From Bolinopsis microptera (lineage: Eukaryota; Ctenophora; Tentaculata; Lobata; Bolinopsidae): a stretch of DNA of 64,000 bases. The stretch spans positions 11,198,169 through 11,262,168 of the forward strand of contig NC_087072.1 of NCBI RefSeq assembly GCF_026151205.1, in the 5' to 3' direction. Made by a program: the position numbers and the translations under genes. The notes beneath the pieces were generated by a model. The model was not told the DNA's origin. It was given only the letters and a program-made list of their open reading frames with translations, and did not search any database. This document shows, piece by piece, positions 34,573-45,631 of the stretch (positions are counted from its first letter, which is position 1; each line of letters begins with the position of its first letter).

Positions 34573-37104
34573 TCACATTGTGTGACCACCCCACAGAGAG
34601 GAGATCTCTCTGTCATTCCTCCAGCAAAGCAGCGAGTTTGAGTTCTGAGGAGTGTAGCCCTTGATGGGCGGTGTATCCGGAAGAGATAGCATGAACTGGG
34701 TGAGCTGCGATTTGAAATGCTCTCGGTCGTCGATGGAATTCAAATGGTAAGGCATTGCATTCCACAATTTTGGGCCTATGACTGCAAATGAATTATCATA
34801 CAGTGACTGATTTGCTGCTGAGCTGTGTCTGCATGCAGATGGAATGACTACAAGGTTTCCAAAACGTGGCCTGGAGACAAACTGCACGTTAATGTCGTTG
34901 CTGGTATGGTGATGGAGAATCTTCCACATATGAAGTAAAATGAACCGCTCCCTGCGACGCTGTAGAGACATCAGAGATAGCCGTTGAAGACGGTCCCAAT
35001 AATGGAGATCACGCATTCCAGTAATCCTTGCGGTGAAAGCTTTCTGTACGCTTTCAAGCTCCTGGATGTCACATATCTTGGAGGGGTGCCATAGCGGGCA
35101 ACAGTATTCCAGTAAACTACGAACCATCGACTTGTAAAGCGTAAGCATTATGACTGGAGATCTTGTCTGAAAGACACTGAAAACCCAGGCAGCTTTTTGT
35201 CGAGCCTTGTTTGCTGCGGTCTTGATGTGGGGTTGCCAAGATAGATCGTTGGAGACGAGAACCCCGAGGTCTCTTAGTTGACCTACAGGTGCGAGTGACT
35301 TGTCTTTGGATACTGAGTACTGGTATAGTTCACTAACAAAAGGAAGTTCGACGAGAGCACTACGTCGATTGTGTCTGTGACACATGTACTCAAACTTGTC
35401 TTTATGTAGTGCCATATTGTTTCGTTCAGACCATTTTATGACACTGTTCAAGTCGTTTTGTAACACAGATACGTCTTGTTCACAGGTTACCGATATTGAA
35501 ACACGAGTGTCGTCTGCAAAGCATCTGATGATGGATTCAGTTATGCAATGCTCAATATCATTAATCTCCAGATGCAAGGGATTTTGACCAGATCAGATGG
35601 ATAGGAATCGCCATAGCATCTTTGCAATTCTTAAGTAGAGCAACTGGGATCTCATCAGGACCAGATGAAGCATTTGGCTTAATATCATCAATAGCCTCGA
35701 TAACATCACTGATAGAGAATTCCAGAATCTGATCCGTGAACGGATATGTTAAATCCGGAGGAGGGAATGATGCAGCGTCTAACTCAGTTTTGGAGGGGTC
35801 GCTAAATACGGATAGAAACTGGTTTTGTAAAAGATCTGCCATTTCCTTAGGATGAGAACGGATGTTACTGTTCTCATCGAATAGCATGCTGATATTCCTT
35901 TTCTTTTTCGAAAACTTCTTGGCATAACTATAAAAGTACTTCGGGTTTGCTTTTACTTTTGCTGCAGCCTGCTCTTCGCGATACTGAAGGGTCTTGTTAA
36001 TAGCATCACGAATTCCTATGTGGGCCAAAGCAAGCTTGTTTTGAAGAGATTTCAAACGAGTACTAGGGCAGTGAACGTCGTTCTCAGCATCACGAAGTTC
36101 TTTTTGAAGCTTGCGCTTCTTTCTAGAAGGAATCCGGACAAGTGATGCTTGCTTGTCTTTGGGAGGAATTTTCTTTGGGCAATATATTACACAGATTTGA
36201 TGGACAGTCTGAGTAAAGAGCTCCGGAAAAACCTCTGGCTCGCTAGCTTCCCAGAGAGCGTCCCAATCCACTGACTTGATTTTATTACTGATTGAATCAT
36301 AGTCAGCTTTGAAGAAATCAAGACTTCTGAAGGATAGTTCTTTAAAGTCAGGCGGATCAGGAGTAGTGAAGGAGCAAGGATTGTAAGACCAGAAAATCTC
36401 AACAAGTCTGTGGTCTGAGAGGATGGTGTCTGATGTAGAAGTGTGGGTAACAAGCTCTTCAGAATTCGAGATGCAGAGGTCGAGAATATTTTCTAGTCTA
36501 GTCGGTTGAGATATGTACTGTGTACACAAGTTTTCAGCCATAAAATCAAGAAGGAGCGCAGTAGCATCCATGGACGAGACAGTTCCCCCTGGTAAAACAG
36601 TATGAGTGGACCAGTTTATACGGGGAAGGTTGAAATCACCAAAAATTGATAGCTCAAAACCATCAGGTTCGCCTGCAATGTAGTTATCAAGAAAATCAAG
36701 ACAAGATCTGAAGCTGAATACTGAACAGTTAGGTGGACGGTAGAGCACGCAGATAATAGATTTTGTCAGTTCACATTTGCAGATAAGAGCTTGGCATATT
36801 TGGTCATCATATGTCTCAACATGAGTAATGGGGAGTTGGTCATGTGAATAGAGTAGAACTCCCCCGCCAACCCTAGCGTTTCTATCACTTCTGATCAGTG
36901 AATATCCAGGAATTTCAAGTTGTGCATCTTCAATATAGGACTTCAGCCAGGTCTCTGTTAGGACAACAAATGGGACACAGTGATGTTTTGCGTGTTCCTC
37001 GGCGAGTTGTTGGGCTAGATATGAGACCTTCCACTTAGATGTACTGGAAGCGCTAGGGTTGAAAGATTGTACATTTAACAGCCAGACACGGGAAGTTGAT
37101 GCCA
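34573..37104 (-). pseudogene. LINE ORF2 with an internal reverse-transcriptase deletion
   Basis: On the minus strand an open frame from at least 37104 gives an endonuclease: LLNVQSFNPSAS, VLTETWLKSYIED, SLIRSDRNARVGGGVLLYS, ICVLYRPPNC, FGDFNLPRINW, LDLCIS, LSDHRLVEIFW. It continues through a basic linker into SSGPDEIPVALLKN and HLIWSKSLASGD, where it stops at 35561. A second frame overlapping it by 17 bases continues LHLEINDIEHCIT, CFADDT (motif C) and the C-terminal block to the stop at 34573. Reverse-transcriptase motifs between the fingers and motif C, including the motif A aspartate and the motif B PQG, are missing, so roughly 190 residues were lost. The copy cannot mobilise itself. It is CR1/Jockey-like. 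Confidence 0.85.
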
Positions 37105-37504
37105 GTTCGTTGTCTGCTGGATCGGGTGCGGCTGTTGTTGATGATGAGGGGGAAGGTATTGATGAAATGTTGGTGGCATGTGACCTGGGGGATGTTGGGG
37201 AAGGAACTGTTTGATCACATGATGTTGACTGAGGCTCGGAACAATTGATGTAAGTTTGCTCTCTTGACTCGCTAATTCGGACCTTAGGCTCTTGATCTCC
37301 TTCTGAAAGGTTTCTTGAAATGATGTCAGAAGGGATCGCAACTCTAAAAAATGTCCGATGTCCTGTAGAGCTTCAGTTTGGGGCTCATTGCGACTCTTAC
37401 GAGATGTTTTCATCTGTCGGTTAGAAGCACTACGTCTTGAGTCGTTGGACTGGCTGCGTTTGAAGTCTTCATCTGATCGTCTATAGGATTCTTCATCTGA
37501 ACGT
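37075..37504 (-). pseudogene. LINE ORF1, C-terminal part beyond the insertion
   Basis: After the TIR element, and counting one copy of its target duplication, the ORF1 frame resumes with RSDEESYRRSDEDFKRS, a serine/arginine-rich basic region. A coiled-coil-like stretch follows (LLTSFQETFQKEIKSLRSEL), then a His/Pro/Gln-rich tail, and it stops at 37075. The endonuclease frame of ORF2 overlaps this end in another frame. Confidence 0.75.
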
Positions 37505-37508
37505 TTAT

Positions 37509-39608
37509 GGACACGTTCATTTGAGTTTGAGGATATTGGTAAATATAAGTGACCCTATTAAAAGGCACAGTGTAGTTGACTTTGTCACACTATGAAATTA
37601 CACAAACCCTTGATGGTTAGGATAATCGTCTCATCCTCTAGGCTAACTTTGTCACATAACGATATCTTAATCAGGTGATAAGACATCGCTTAAATACAGC
37701 CGGCACGGAAATGGTTACATTGTCACACTATAAACATGTGACGGAGTAAATATGGACCCCTTGCTGCCGTTTTTGACCAAATTTTTGAGTGTCCAGTTGA
37801 TTGGATGGGTACATATGACCATTACCTACATATTTGACGATTTTTTTCGTTAGATGGTGCACTCAGGTTTACTCTGTCACACATTTAGGAAAATATGTGA
37901 AGAATGTTTAGGGCACCCTGATAAGCAATTCTGAGTAGTGTAGGTTTATTTGATGGCCTGGAAGTGCTAGGAATTGTTATTATATCATATAGTCGTAAGA
38001 AATTAAAACACAGAAGGCACAAACAAGTTTACTTTGTCACATAATCTTGATGATATCTGAACATGTGTGAAATTTAACAAATAATGATATACCAGCTTAA
38101 ACCCCTTATATTACGTACTATGGATCAAACAACACTGCTAGTACCATGCACCAGTCACATAAATCATTATCGGATGGTAATATGTTAACAGTGTCACAAT
38201 TAAATTACCGCAACATGGTCAAAAATAGGGTAATTTCGTCACAAAAAAATTATTATAACTCTGTTAGCTCCTTGCTGGCAAAATAACTAGTTTATCGACA
38301 TTTTTTTGATGACAAAGTTACACAGTATTCTAATAGAGGTATAGTTCTTCAAAATAGGGGCAAGACATGTTTACTTTGTCACATCAGTTATTATAAGAGT
38401 TAGGTAATCGTCATCAGATTAACAGATCTTTTTCGTAGTTTGGATCGATTAATATAGGCAATAAAGCATCCTATGCCAATTTTAACACACTATCTTGATA
38501 TTTTTGGGGCAGGGCAAGTTAATTTTGTCACATTTTCAGTGTCTTTGACAAATTAATCTAAAATTGTTAAACTTGAGCACTGATGTTCTGGACAATATTC
38601 TACCAATCGTTTCTGAAAGAATGTTGAATTCTAATAGAGTTATAGATCTTCAAAATAGGGGCAAGACATGTTTACTTTGTCACATCAGTTATTATTAGAG
38701 TTAGGTAATCGTCATCACATTAACATATATATATATAATACTCTTTTGTAGTTTGGATTGATTTATTTAGGTAATAAAGCAGCCTATGCTAATTTTTACA
38801 CACTATCTTGAAATTGTTGGGGCAGGAAAGGTTAATTTTGTCAAATTTTTAGTGACTTTGACAAATTTAACCTAAAATTGTTAAACTTGAGCTCTGATAT
38901 GTTCTGGACAATATTCTACCAATTTGTTTGAAGAATGTTGAATTCTAATAGAGTTATAGAATATATAGATCTTTAAAATAGGGGCAAGACATGTTTACTT
39001 TGTCACATCAGTTATTATAAGAGTTATTATAAGAGACTATTTCATTCTATAATCATTGTTTTTAACCTATTTACGATTTCGTATAATTTTTTGTGACAAT
39101 GTAAACATCAACTGATCTCAACTTGCATCAACTACATTGTCATCATATAAAGTTTTCCCGCCTTTCAAACCAAAATCAGATATAAAGGATTCGCCCAAAA
39201 TTTAAAATTCCATATATTGTGAGGACACCTCACAGTAAAATAGAGGTATGGTATTCTGAGTGTGACAAAGTTACCTAAATATTGCCTTGTAACCGTTCGA
39301 TCCGTGCCCTTTAACGAATGTTGTATCATAATTGTTAGATTGACCTAATCTACTATATTCCAGACCAAGGAATGACAATTAGACAACTGCAGTTAACTAA
39401 GTCACACAAAATGTGACATTTGAAGCATTACAGTGCCTAACAACAATAGATTTTCTTTCTGAGCAGTGCATATGGGAGTATGGGTTACGTGGCTAATGTT
39501 CAGAACTTCTGAACGTGCTAGGTTAATAGATGTCAAAATTAAGCCACTATCGTCAAAAACGCTATTATTTTTATTTACCAATATCCTCAAACTCAAATGA
39601 ACGTGTCC
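37509..39608. mobile_element. 2.1-kb inverted-repeat transposon with TTAT duplication
   Basis: The ends 37509-37545 and 39572-39608 are perfect 37-base inverted repeats starting GGACACGTTCATTTGAG. TTAT flanks both sides (37505-37508 and 39609-39612). Removing the element and one TTAT rejoins the LINE ORF1 in frame, which confirms the boundaries. No transposase is encoded. The interior carries about fifteen degenerate TTTACTTTGTCACA motifs and a tandem repeat of about 310 bases (about 38340-39020). The superfamily is unassigned: a 4-bp duplication and GGACAC ends do not match a family I can name with certainty. Confidence 0.85.
38340..39020. repeat. Tandem repeat of about 310 bp inside the TIR element
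   Basis: The block with TAGGGGCAAGACATGTTTAC then TTTGTCACATCAGTTATTAT recurs at about 38355, 38660 and 38980, with the linked segments AATATTCTACCAAT and GAATTCTAATAGAGTTATAG. Confidence 0.8.
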
Positions 39609-40573
39609 TTATGCCTCTTTGTGCCAATGAGATGGACCAATGTGCACTTGTCGGAGAAGCAAGTTTTGTCAGAGACAGACGAGGGACAGTGTTTCGGATG
39701 ATACAAAATACACTTGTCATCCTTTCTGCAGCCGTATTTCCCCTTGCTACCATTTCTCGCGAAACGGTAGCACCATTTGGGATGATTTTTGTCACAAACT
39801 CGTCCATTTTGTTCAGTTTTACCTGATATGCCATGAGGGCATTTGCCAATTTTGAATTTCTCGCATACAATACCAGTGCTGGTGTTTGTGACGGAGCTTG
39901 ACTCCTTTTCAGTCGATTGTGATAATTCCTCTTCGCTTTTCTGCTGAAGCTGGCTGACAGTTGATAGCTTTTCAGATAATATCTCGGCAGAGAAAGTCAC
40001 TTTTGCTGAACTACTGACTGGAGTATTAGCACCAGATGGTGCCTTTGAATTGGCTTTGCTGGCGTTCTTGGACTTAGGTTTCTCTCGTTTAACTGGGTTG
40101 TTGGTATTGTGACATGAGCGGCACAGCCACACGGTACCGATAGGAGAGGAAGGGGAGCTACCGGAGGGAGTACAGGCTGTGCAGTGGTGAGAACCTTGGA
40201 AGCACAAGAAACAACGCAATGCAGACTTGTTTTCAGAATCAAATTCAACAGAGTACTCGGCGTCACAGCCGGCACACATGGCTGGAAAATAGGACTGAAT
40301 TTCTAGAATAATCCTCGTAGCAAGCGATGGTTTGTTGGTGAAGATTTTATCGTTATCTTTATCTACAAGGTCGATGTCAAGAAACTGTGCACAAATGTCG
40401 AGGGCTTGAGAAGTAAAACGAGATCCGCCCAATACTTTCGCGTTCGCTTCGCGATCTTCGGATGAATCAAAAGCCGACAAGACAGTTTTTGACACTTTAT
40501 CGGCTTTGGCCAGCATATTACCGATTATAAGTTTTACCTTTTCATCAAAATCTGGAATCGGATTGGATGACAT
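39593..40573 (-). pseudogene. LINE ORF1, N-terminal part, interrupted
   Basis: The frame begins MSSNPIPDFDEKVK and runs 326 codons, but the last residues (DTFI and stop) come from the inserted element; native coding ends at about 39609. It has a zinc-finger-like cluster (CAGCDAEY ... CFLCFQGSHHCTAC ... WLCRSCH) resembling a degenerate PHD or B-box. Later there is a Cys/His-rich CCCH-like region (CEKFKIGKCPHG, CDKNHPKWCYRFARNG, CILYHPKHC). Joined in frame to 37504-37075, ORF1 would have been 464 residues. The start is the first ATG after a 5' untranslated stretch at about 40574-40745. Confidence 0.8.
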
Positions 40574-40836
40574 TTTTCACAAATTCCGTGTATGAGTGTG
40601 TATATGTATAATGTCTGAAGGCTGTCCAGTATACACACAGTGATGAGTATAGTACGTCTTATCTCAAATAGAAATTGCTGATAAGAGAGCAACAAAAACG
40701 CAACAAAATGCAATTACTAAACTGTTTGGGACAATTTCGAAAGATAGAGAGATTTTACCGGCGTATCCTCTAAAATCATCTAATTTGTTCAATTTTAGGA
40801 AGGGGCACCAAAAGGGGAGGGGGCCGCTTTTTCAGC

Positions 40837-40862
40837 GGGGGGGGGGGGGGGGGGGGGGGGGG
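40837..40862. repeat. Homopolymer G tract (about 26 bases)
   Basis: A G run in the subterminal region of the hAT-like element, 26 bases before its right end. Its length is likely variable and hard to assemble. Confidence 0.8.
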
Positions 40863-40896
40863 CACCAACAGGCAACGTTACGCCACTGCTATGCAA

Positions 40897-41244
40897 CTTC
40901 CTATTTCTCATCTGATTTGCACGTGGGCGAACAAAAAGAATTGTTTGGATTATAATATAGACTAGCAGGACCTTTTATACCAGATATCTTAAAGGTGACT
41001 TGGAGTAGCAAGAAAGTGGCTAGAAGGTATATAATGCCTTTTACAAAAATACGTTGAAAAGAATCCAGGGTGATACAGGATCGGACAGTGCAGACTGTGA
41101 AGTTTACACACCAACCCTTGCCTTCGGAATTCTTGGTTGGATATGTTAGAATCTTAATTCTATTTGTAGCTTGTTTTTGTACTTCATATTACTAACCCTG
41201 TATCTCACTTTAGCAAAGGTTTAGTTCCAGTGATTGTATATTAT
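40897..41244. other. End of the duplicated block and unique spacer
   Basis: The first 60 or so bases complete the dispersed repeat interrupted by the hAT-like element. The rest shows nothing recognisable. Confidence 0.5.
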
Positions 41245-41248
41245 ACAG

Positions 41249-41976
41249 TGTTGGGGTAAAGGGACTCCAGAAGGCAGACAAGGCTCGACTCCAGACTCTA
41301 GTTGTGTAACAGAAGAGAGAGGAGTGTCCAGTGTTTAGTTGACTCCAGACTCTAGCGAAGCAGAAGGGAGAGGAGTGACGTTGTTGACTCCAGACTCTAG
41401 CGCAGCAGAAGAGAGAGGAGTGTCTAGTATTTTAGTGATCCCACAGATTCCGGTCGACAGATACTATCTGTGTTCTGTGACGTGGAAAGAGTGGTAAGTA
41501 GTTTATAGTTATAGTTTAGTAGTTTAGTCTAGGAGTTCCTGCTTCCTCTTTCACTTTCATTATAGTTTCACGTGGTTTACCTTTCACTTTACTCACGGTA
41601 GTTTTCCCCCAGGGTTTTTGTCTTATAGTTATCAGTTCCAGTTTTAGTTGAAGTCCTTATCATTCAGAAGTCCCTCATATAGTAAGAAGAACATCATCAT
41701 CAGGAGTAGTAGTTTTAATTTAATAGTAGTTTAATCTAATAGTAAAAAGACATTATTTAGTTTAGTATTGATTTGTGTATTAGTTAGAGCAGTGTGAGTA
41801 GCTGAGTCACACCAATCACCTTTTAATCACTCATTCACTATTTGAGAGTGAGTATATAGAGTAACAAGGTTACATTTGACACAACATTTATTTGTATAAC
41901 CTCTTTATTCATCTAATTTGTATTTATAATAATTGTGTATTATTTGTTATTTAATTAACCCAAGAACAGGGTTCCA
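41249..41976. mobile_element. Possible solo LTR (728 bp)
   Basis: The stretch starts TGTTGGGGTAAAGG and ends AGGGTTCCA, giving TG...CA termini. ACAG flanks it at 41245-41248 and 41977-41980. Inside, a purine-rich unit (GACTCCAGACTCTAGCG then AGAGAGGAGTG) repeats about three times from 41300 to 41430. No tRNA primer site or coding region borders it, so it would be a solo LTR left after recombination. The 4-bp duplication is short, so chance cannot be excluded. Confidence 0.4.
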
Positions 41977-42286
41977 ACAGACACTGCCACGAAACTCCTC
42001 TTTGTTCAGAGTGTAGCCATACTGCTGAAGTGGCATTTGGCAATGTATATGAAACAACTCAAAGGATATTATTCTGAAAATATAAAGGTACTAGTGTAAC
42101 CCGGCCTTCGGCCGGGATTTCACTGCCGCAGTTAAAAGGGGTAGGAGTAAATACCCGCTGGGTCAAAACCCGCATTAGGTGACCACATAGTATCCAACCA
42201 ATAATTTTATAATCAGTTCATCTCGTGGATAATTAAGTCATAATTAGGCACCACATTCCATGATCATAAAGTCAGAACACCGACTA

Positions 42287-42665
42287 GGGGGGGGGGGGGG
42301 GGGGGTAATGACTACTTTTGGGGACTTGGGGAATTACGTCAACGATTTTACCCCGAGTCCCCATGATTTTTAGTCCCCAAAAGTCTCCATTAGTCCCCAT
42401 TTAGATGATTTTTAGTCCCCATTAGTCCCCAAAAGTCTCCATTAGTCCCCATTTAGATTTATCCTACTCCTATCTTGGACAAAACATCTCGATCGTATCG
42501 TTATTAAACTAACTTGAAAACCATAAATAACTGTCAAAAATTCTGGGGACTTATGGGGACAAATGGTGAATTACGTCAACGAGTTGACCTCTAGTCCCCA
42601 TGATTTTTAATCCCCATTAGTCCCCAAAAGTCTCCATTGGTAGTCATTACCCCCCCCCCCCCCCC
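42287..42665. mobile_element. 379-bp G-ended MITE with 8-bp target duplication
   Basis: The left end is a long G run then TAATGACTACTTTTGGGGAC. The right end is the inverted counterpart, ending GGTAGTCATTA and a C run. ACCGACTA occurs at 42279-42286 and 42666-42673. The interior repeats TAGTCCCCATTAGTCCCCAAAAGTC-type units in both arms (about 42360-42460 and 42590-42640) and has no coding frame. It is a non-autonomous DNA element of unassigned superfamily. Confidence 0.78.
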
Positions 42666-42673
42666 ACCGACTA

Positions 42674-44137
42674 TTACACCTCATTACTCCCGACTTGAAC
42701 CGCTTTCCATTTTTTCCCGATCCATGACTCAAAGTGCCGAAGGCACAAAAGAGTCAAGTACAAGGGTTAGCGAACGAGGTTTTTTTTTGATATGGTAGCT
42801 TTGCGACCGTGCGACCGTGCGTGCCTGCGTGCCTACATGCATGACATACATGCCCGCGCGCCAATATGTCGCCCACGTTTCTGCCTGCGCAAAGTTATTT
42901 TGCGAGATATTTTGAATTAAATAATTGTTGTCGCGCGGCGCTAAACTGACCAATTAAATTGTTAATTTCACCATGATATGTACGTACGTATCCCACTAGG
43001 CACTAATTTATAGCATATTGTTATCATTGTTAGTATCACTATTTTGCACAGATAAGAGCCGTGTCTGGTTGCATAAACAATGAAGCATATGGTTACACGA
43101 TTTTCAACTTCAAGTTCAATATGGAATTAACTGGGCAGTGCTCCGCCTGTCACTCCGCTATATCTGTATACTTATAAACAGCAAAGACTGGGGACCCAGC
43201 TTATATTGAATATAATAAAATAAGCCATCACGGATCGGGAAATTGAGCGGCCGTCCACAAAAGAAAAGCGGCCGCATTTCTTGTTATTTAAATCGTTTTA
43301 GAAATTAACCCTTGTTAACTCCGCACCACACCCACCTATTACATTTGAAAACACGCATAACATTTTCGTATGAAAGTATGAACTCTCTCTGCAGTCCAAA
43401 CAGACCCCTAAACACTAACAGTGCCCCCTCCCTAATAAGCTTATGGTATAACATTACAGCGAATCTTCCCGGGCTAACTAAATTATGCAGCTATAACATA
43501 TAAATATACAGAAATGGGAAAAAGAGCGAGACCCGTAACTTTTACCATTCTGCTTAAGCCATTTTATTTAACATTTGTCATGTGGAACAAAACCATGCTA
43601 TCAATTAAACCATTTACCACATACCGATTAAAAAACCCTTTACCCATTACCATTTGACTTCCTAATAGTTTTGTTGGCACTATACCGAAAAAAACCATCC
43701 CCGTAACTGTTACCGTTTTCTTGATTAAGCCGCTCGGAAATTACATACGCACGCACGCACACACAGAAAACACACATCTTGAAAATATTATTATATAAAT
43801 ATAGATTCGATTTAACGCTTGATTTTCATCATTTATACAACGCGCGGTATAAACAATAAACATGAACAATAAAATTGTAAAAACATATGGAATACGCGAG
43901 CTGTTGCTTTATCCAGATTCACTTATAAACCATGTACTTTCGCGCCACTGCAGGCGCGCTTGTTTCACAAAAGCAACTATCCAGAGCCCTTGCGTTTGCA
44001 GTGGGCCATTGTTAGCTATAGCCCCAAGCGTTTTGGTCCCTCATTCCTGCCACTCAGCATTGCCTACTGTAAAGTAGACATTTTTCTACGACAATAGAGA
44101 AACTGACCCTGTCTCACTAAATTCACCTAAATTCAAC
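42674..44137. other. Repeat mosaic without a gene
   Basis: It contains a hairpin at 42726-42755 (GACTCAAAGTGCCGAAGGCA continuing to GAGTC), a degraded relative of the 22961 element at about 43130-43195, a short CGCACGCACGCACACACA microsatellite at about 43748-43765, and the second half of the repeat first seen at 22476 (43785-43905). No exon was supported. Confidence 0.45.
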
Positions 44138-44244
44138 TTGTATCACGTACGTGGTGACCCCCACGGTCGTTTCACTATAGCGTCTTCGACGCTACAGGGG
44201 GAGCCGCGCACTTCGTGCGCGGCGGGTCATACAACGTATGACAA
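44138..44244 (+). mobile_element. Triple-hairpin short element, copy H2
   Basis: Three consecutive perfect stem-loops: TAGCGTC-TTC-GACGCTA, CCGCGCAC-TTC-GTGCGCGG and GTCATAC-AAC-GTATGAC, preceded by GGTGACCCCCACGGTCG. AAATTCAA flanks both sides (about 44129-44136 and 44243-44250). The ends CTTGTATCACG and CGTATGACA form a short inverted pair. There is no coding capacity. Confidence 0.75.
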
Positions 44245-44434
44245 AATTCAACCACTTACCATAATAAAAATACTAACAACCAAATAAAGTTGTTTAAATA
44301 AAGAATATTTCCTCAAGTTTACGTCTAGCTAACTAATTCGTGGTTTAAGCTTTTATTTTATTTATAATTAAAGGAATGTAAAATAAAACTTTTCGTTTCA
44401 TTGCGCGCCCGCCTCCCGGCGAATATAATGAAAC

Positions 44435-44545
44435 TTGTCATACGTTGTATGACCCGCCGCGCACGAGTGCGCGGCTCCCCCAGCCCCCTGTATCGTCGAA
44501 ACTCTACAGTGTGAAGCGACCGTGGGGGTCACCACGTGATACAAA
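44435..44545 (-). mobile_element. Triple-hairpin short element, copy H3
   Basis: Inverted relative to H2, 190 bases away. Flanked by a 6-8 base duplication ending ATGAAA. The first stem (GTATCGTCG side) has decayed and the other two hairpins are intact. Confidence 0.72.
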
Positions 44546-44639
44546 ATGAAACATGACAAGCGCGCCCGCAATGGAGCAAAAGAACATAGTTAGGTGAACG
44601 TGAGCTGCGTTGTAGGTTTATAACCTACCAGGGCGCGCG

Positions 44640-44945
44640 GCTAATATTAAATACTAGTGGACTCTATGCAGCTCCCCCAGACTACCTAATTTTACTGATC
44701 TGGAGGTCACATTTTATTGAGCCAGTACATGCTAATATTAAATACTAGTGGACTCTATGCAGCTCTCCAAGCGCACCTAATTTTACTGATCTGGAGGTCA
44801 CATTTTATTGAGCCAGTACAGGCTAATATTAAATACTAGTGGACTCTATGCAGCTCCCCCAGAGTACCTAATTTCACTGATCATATCTGGAGGTCACATT
44901 TTATTGAGCCAGTACAGGGCTACAGGCTAATATTAAATACAAGTG
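44640..44945 (+). repeat. Tandem repeat, 91-bp unit, about 3.3 copies
   Basis: Units starting GCTAATATTAAATACTAGTG begin at 44640, 44731, 44822 and 44936, the last spacing enlarged by 23 bases. Each contains GGACTCTATGCAGCTCC and TTTATTGAGCCAGTACA. Confidence 0.9.
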
Positions 44946-45631
44946 GACTCTATATGAATAATTCTGCTGTCAAAATTTGTTCTCTCATCTGAAAACATAT
45001 TAAAAAAGATGTAATAAAATTTTATTTGTTGTTACAAAAATATAGACGTTTGTTTGTTATTGTTTTATTTCGAGACGTGAGGCGCGGCGACATAATAAAT
45101 TGCAGTAATTTAGATTAGATTAGATTAGATTAAGACTAATGACATAAACATCATCACTAGTTTTAAACATTTTGTCTGATTTCCTCATTATCAGAACTGT
45201 GAACATTTCACAGCCTTTGTCATTAAAAAACAAACAAATTCTATAATTAACATAATTGTCATAATTTGTTTACATATATAAAAGTTTAAAAACCGTTAAA
45301 AACCGTTAATTTTAATTTAAAAAATAAATAAATAAAAACAAATTCATGCGATATTTATTTCCTTTCTCTTGGCAACACACGGATTTTTATAAAAATATTG
45401 GACTTGTTGCTTCTTCTTTTCGATATAATTTACACCCTCTATTTTTGCCAAAACTATATTTGACACTTCCCAAAAGTTGCCTGTGTCTACGTACTAAATT
45501 ATTAGTCTTTTTAAATTCTTCTAGATTAATTTTAAAATCAATAACAGACACTGAATTTCTAACAAAAGTAATGCCCGCGCATTTCGATGGAGCCGCGCAG
45601 TTTTGCCGCGGCTCCACTAGTATTTAACGGT

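Larger units (their letters stand above)
34468..40888. mobile_element. 6.4-kb hAT-like composite element
   Basis: The left end CAGTGACGTAACG and the right end CGTTACGCCACTG are inverted 13-base repeats with one mismatch. CTATGCAA flanks the element at 34460-34467 and 40889-40896. Copy 1 has the single empty CTATGCAA at 12151-12158. An 8-bp duplication with T at position 2 and A at position 7, plus CAG...CTG ends, fits the hAT superfamily. No transposase is visible. The interior is occupied by a LINE (about 34500-40750), itself interrupted by another element. The other end-remnants at 11513 and 33621 show that the family existed without this cargo. Confidence 0.8.

Noticed and set aside
45387..45617. 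LINE-like frame on the minus strand
   Set aside because: Only a short stretch loosely resembles the LINE C-terminal block; too weak to call.
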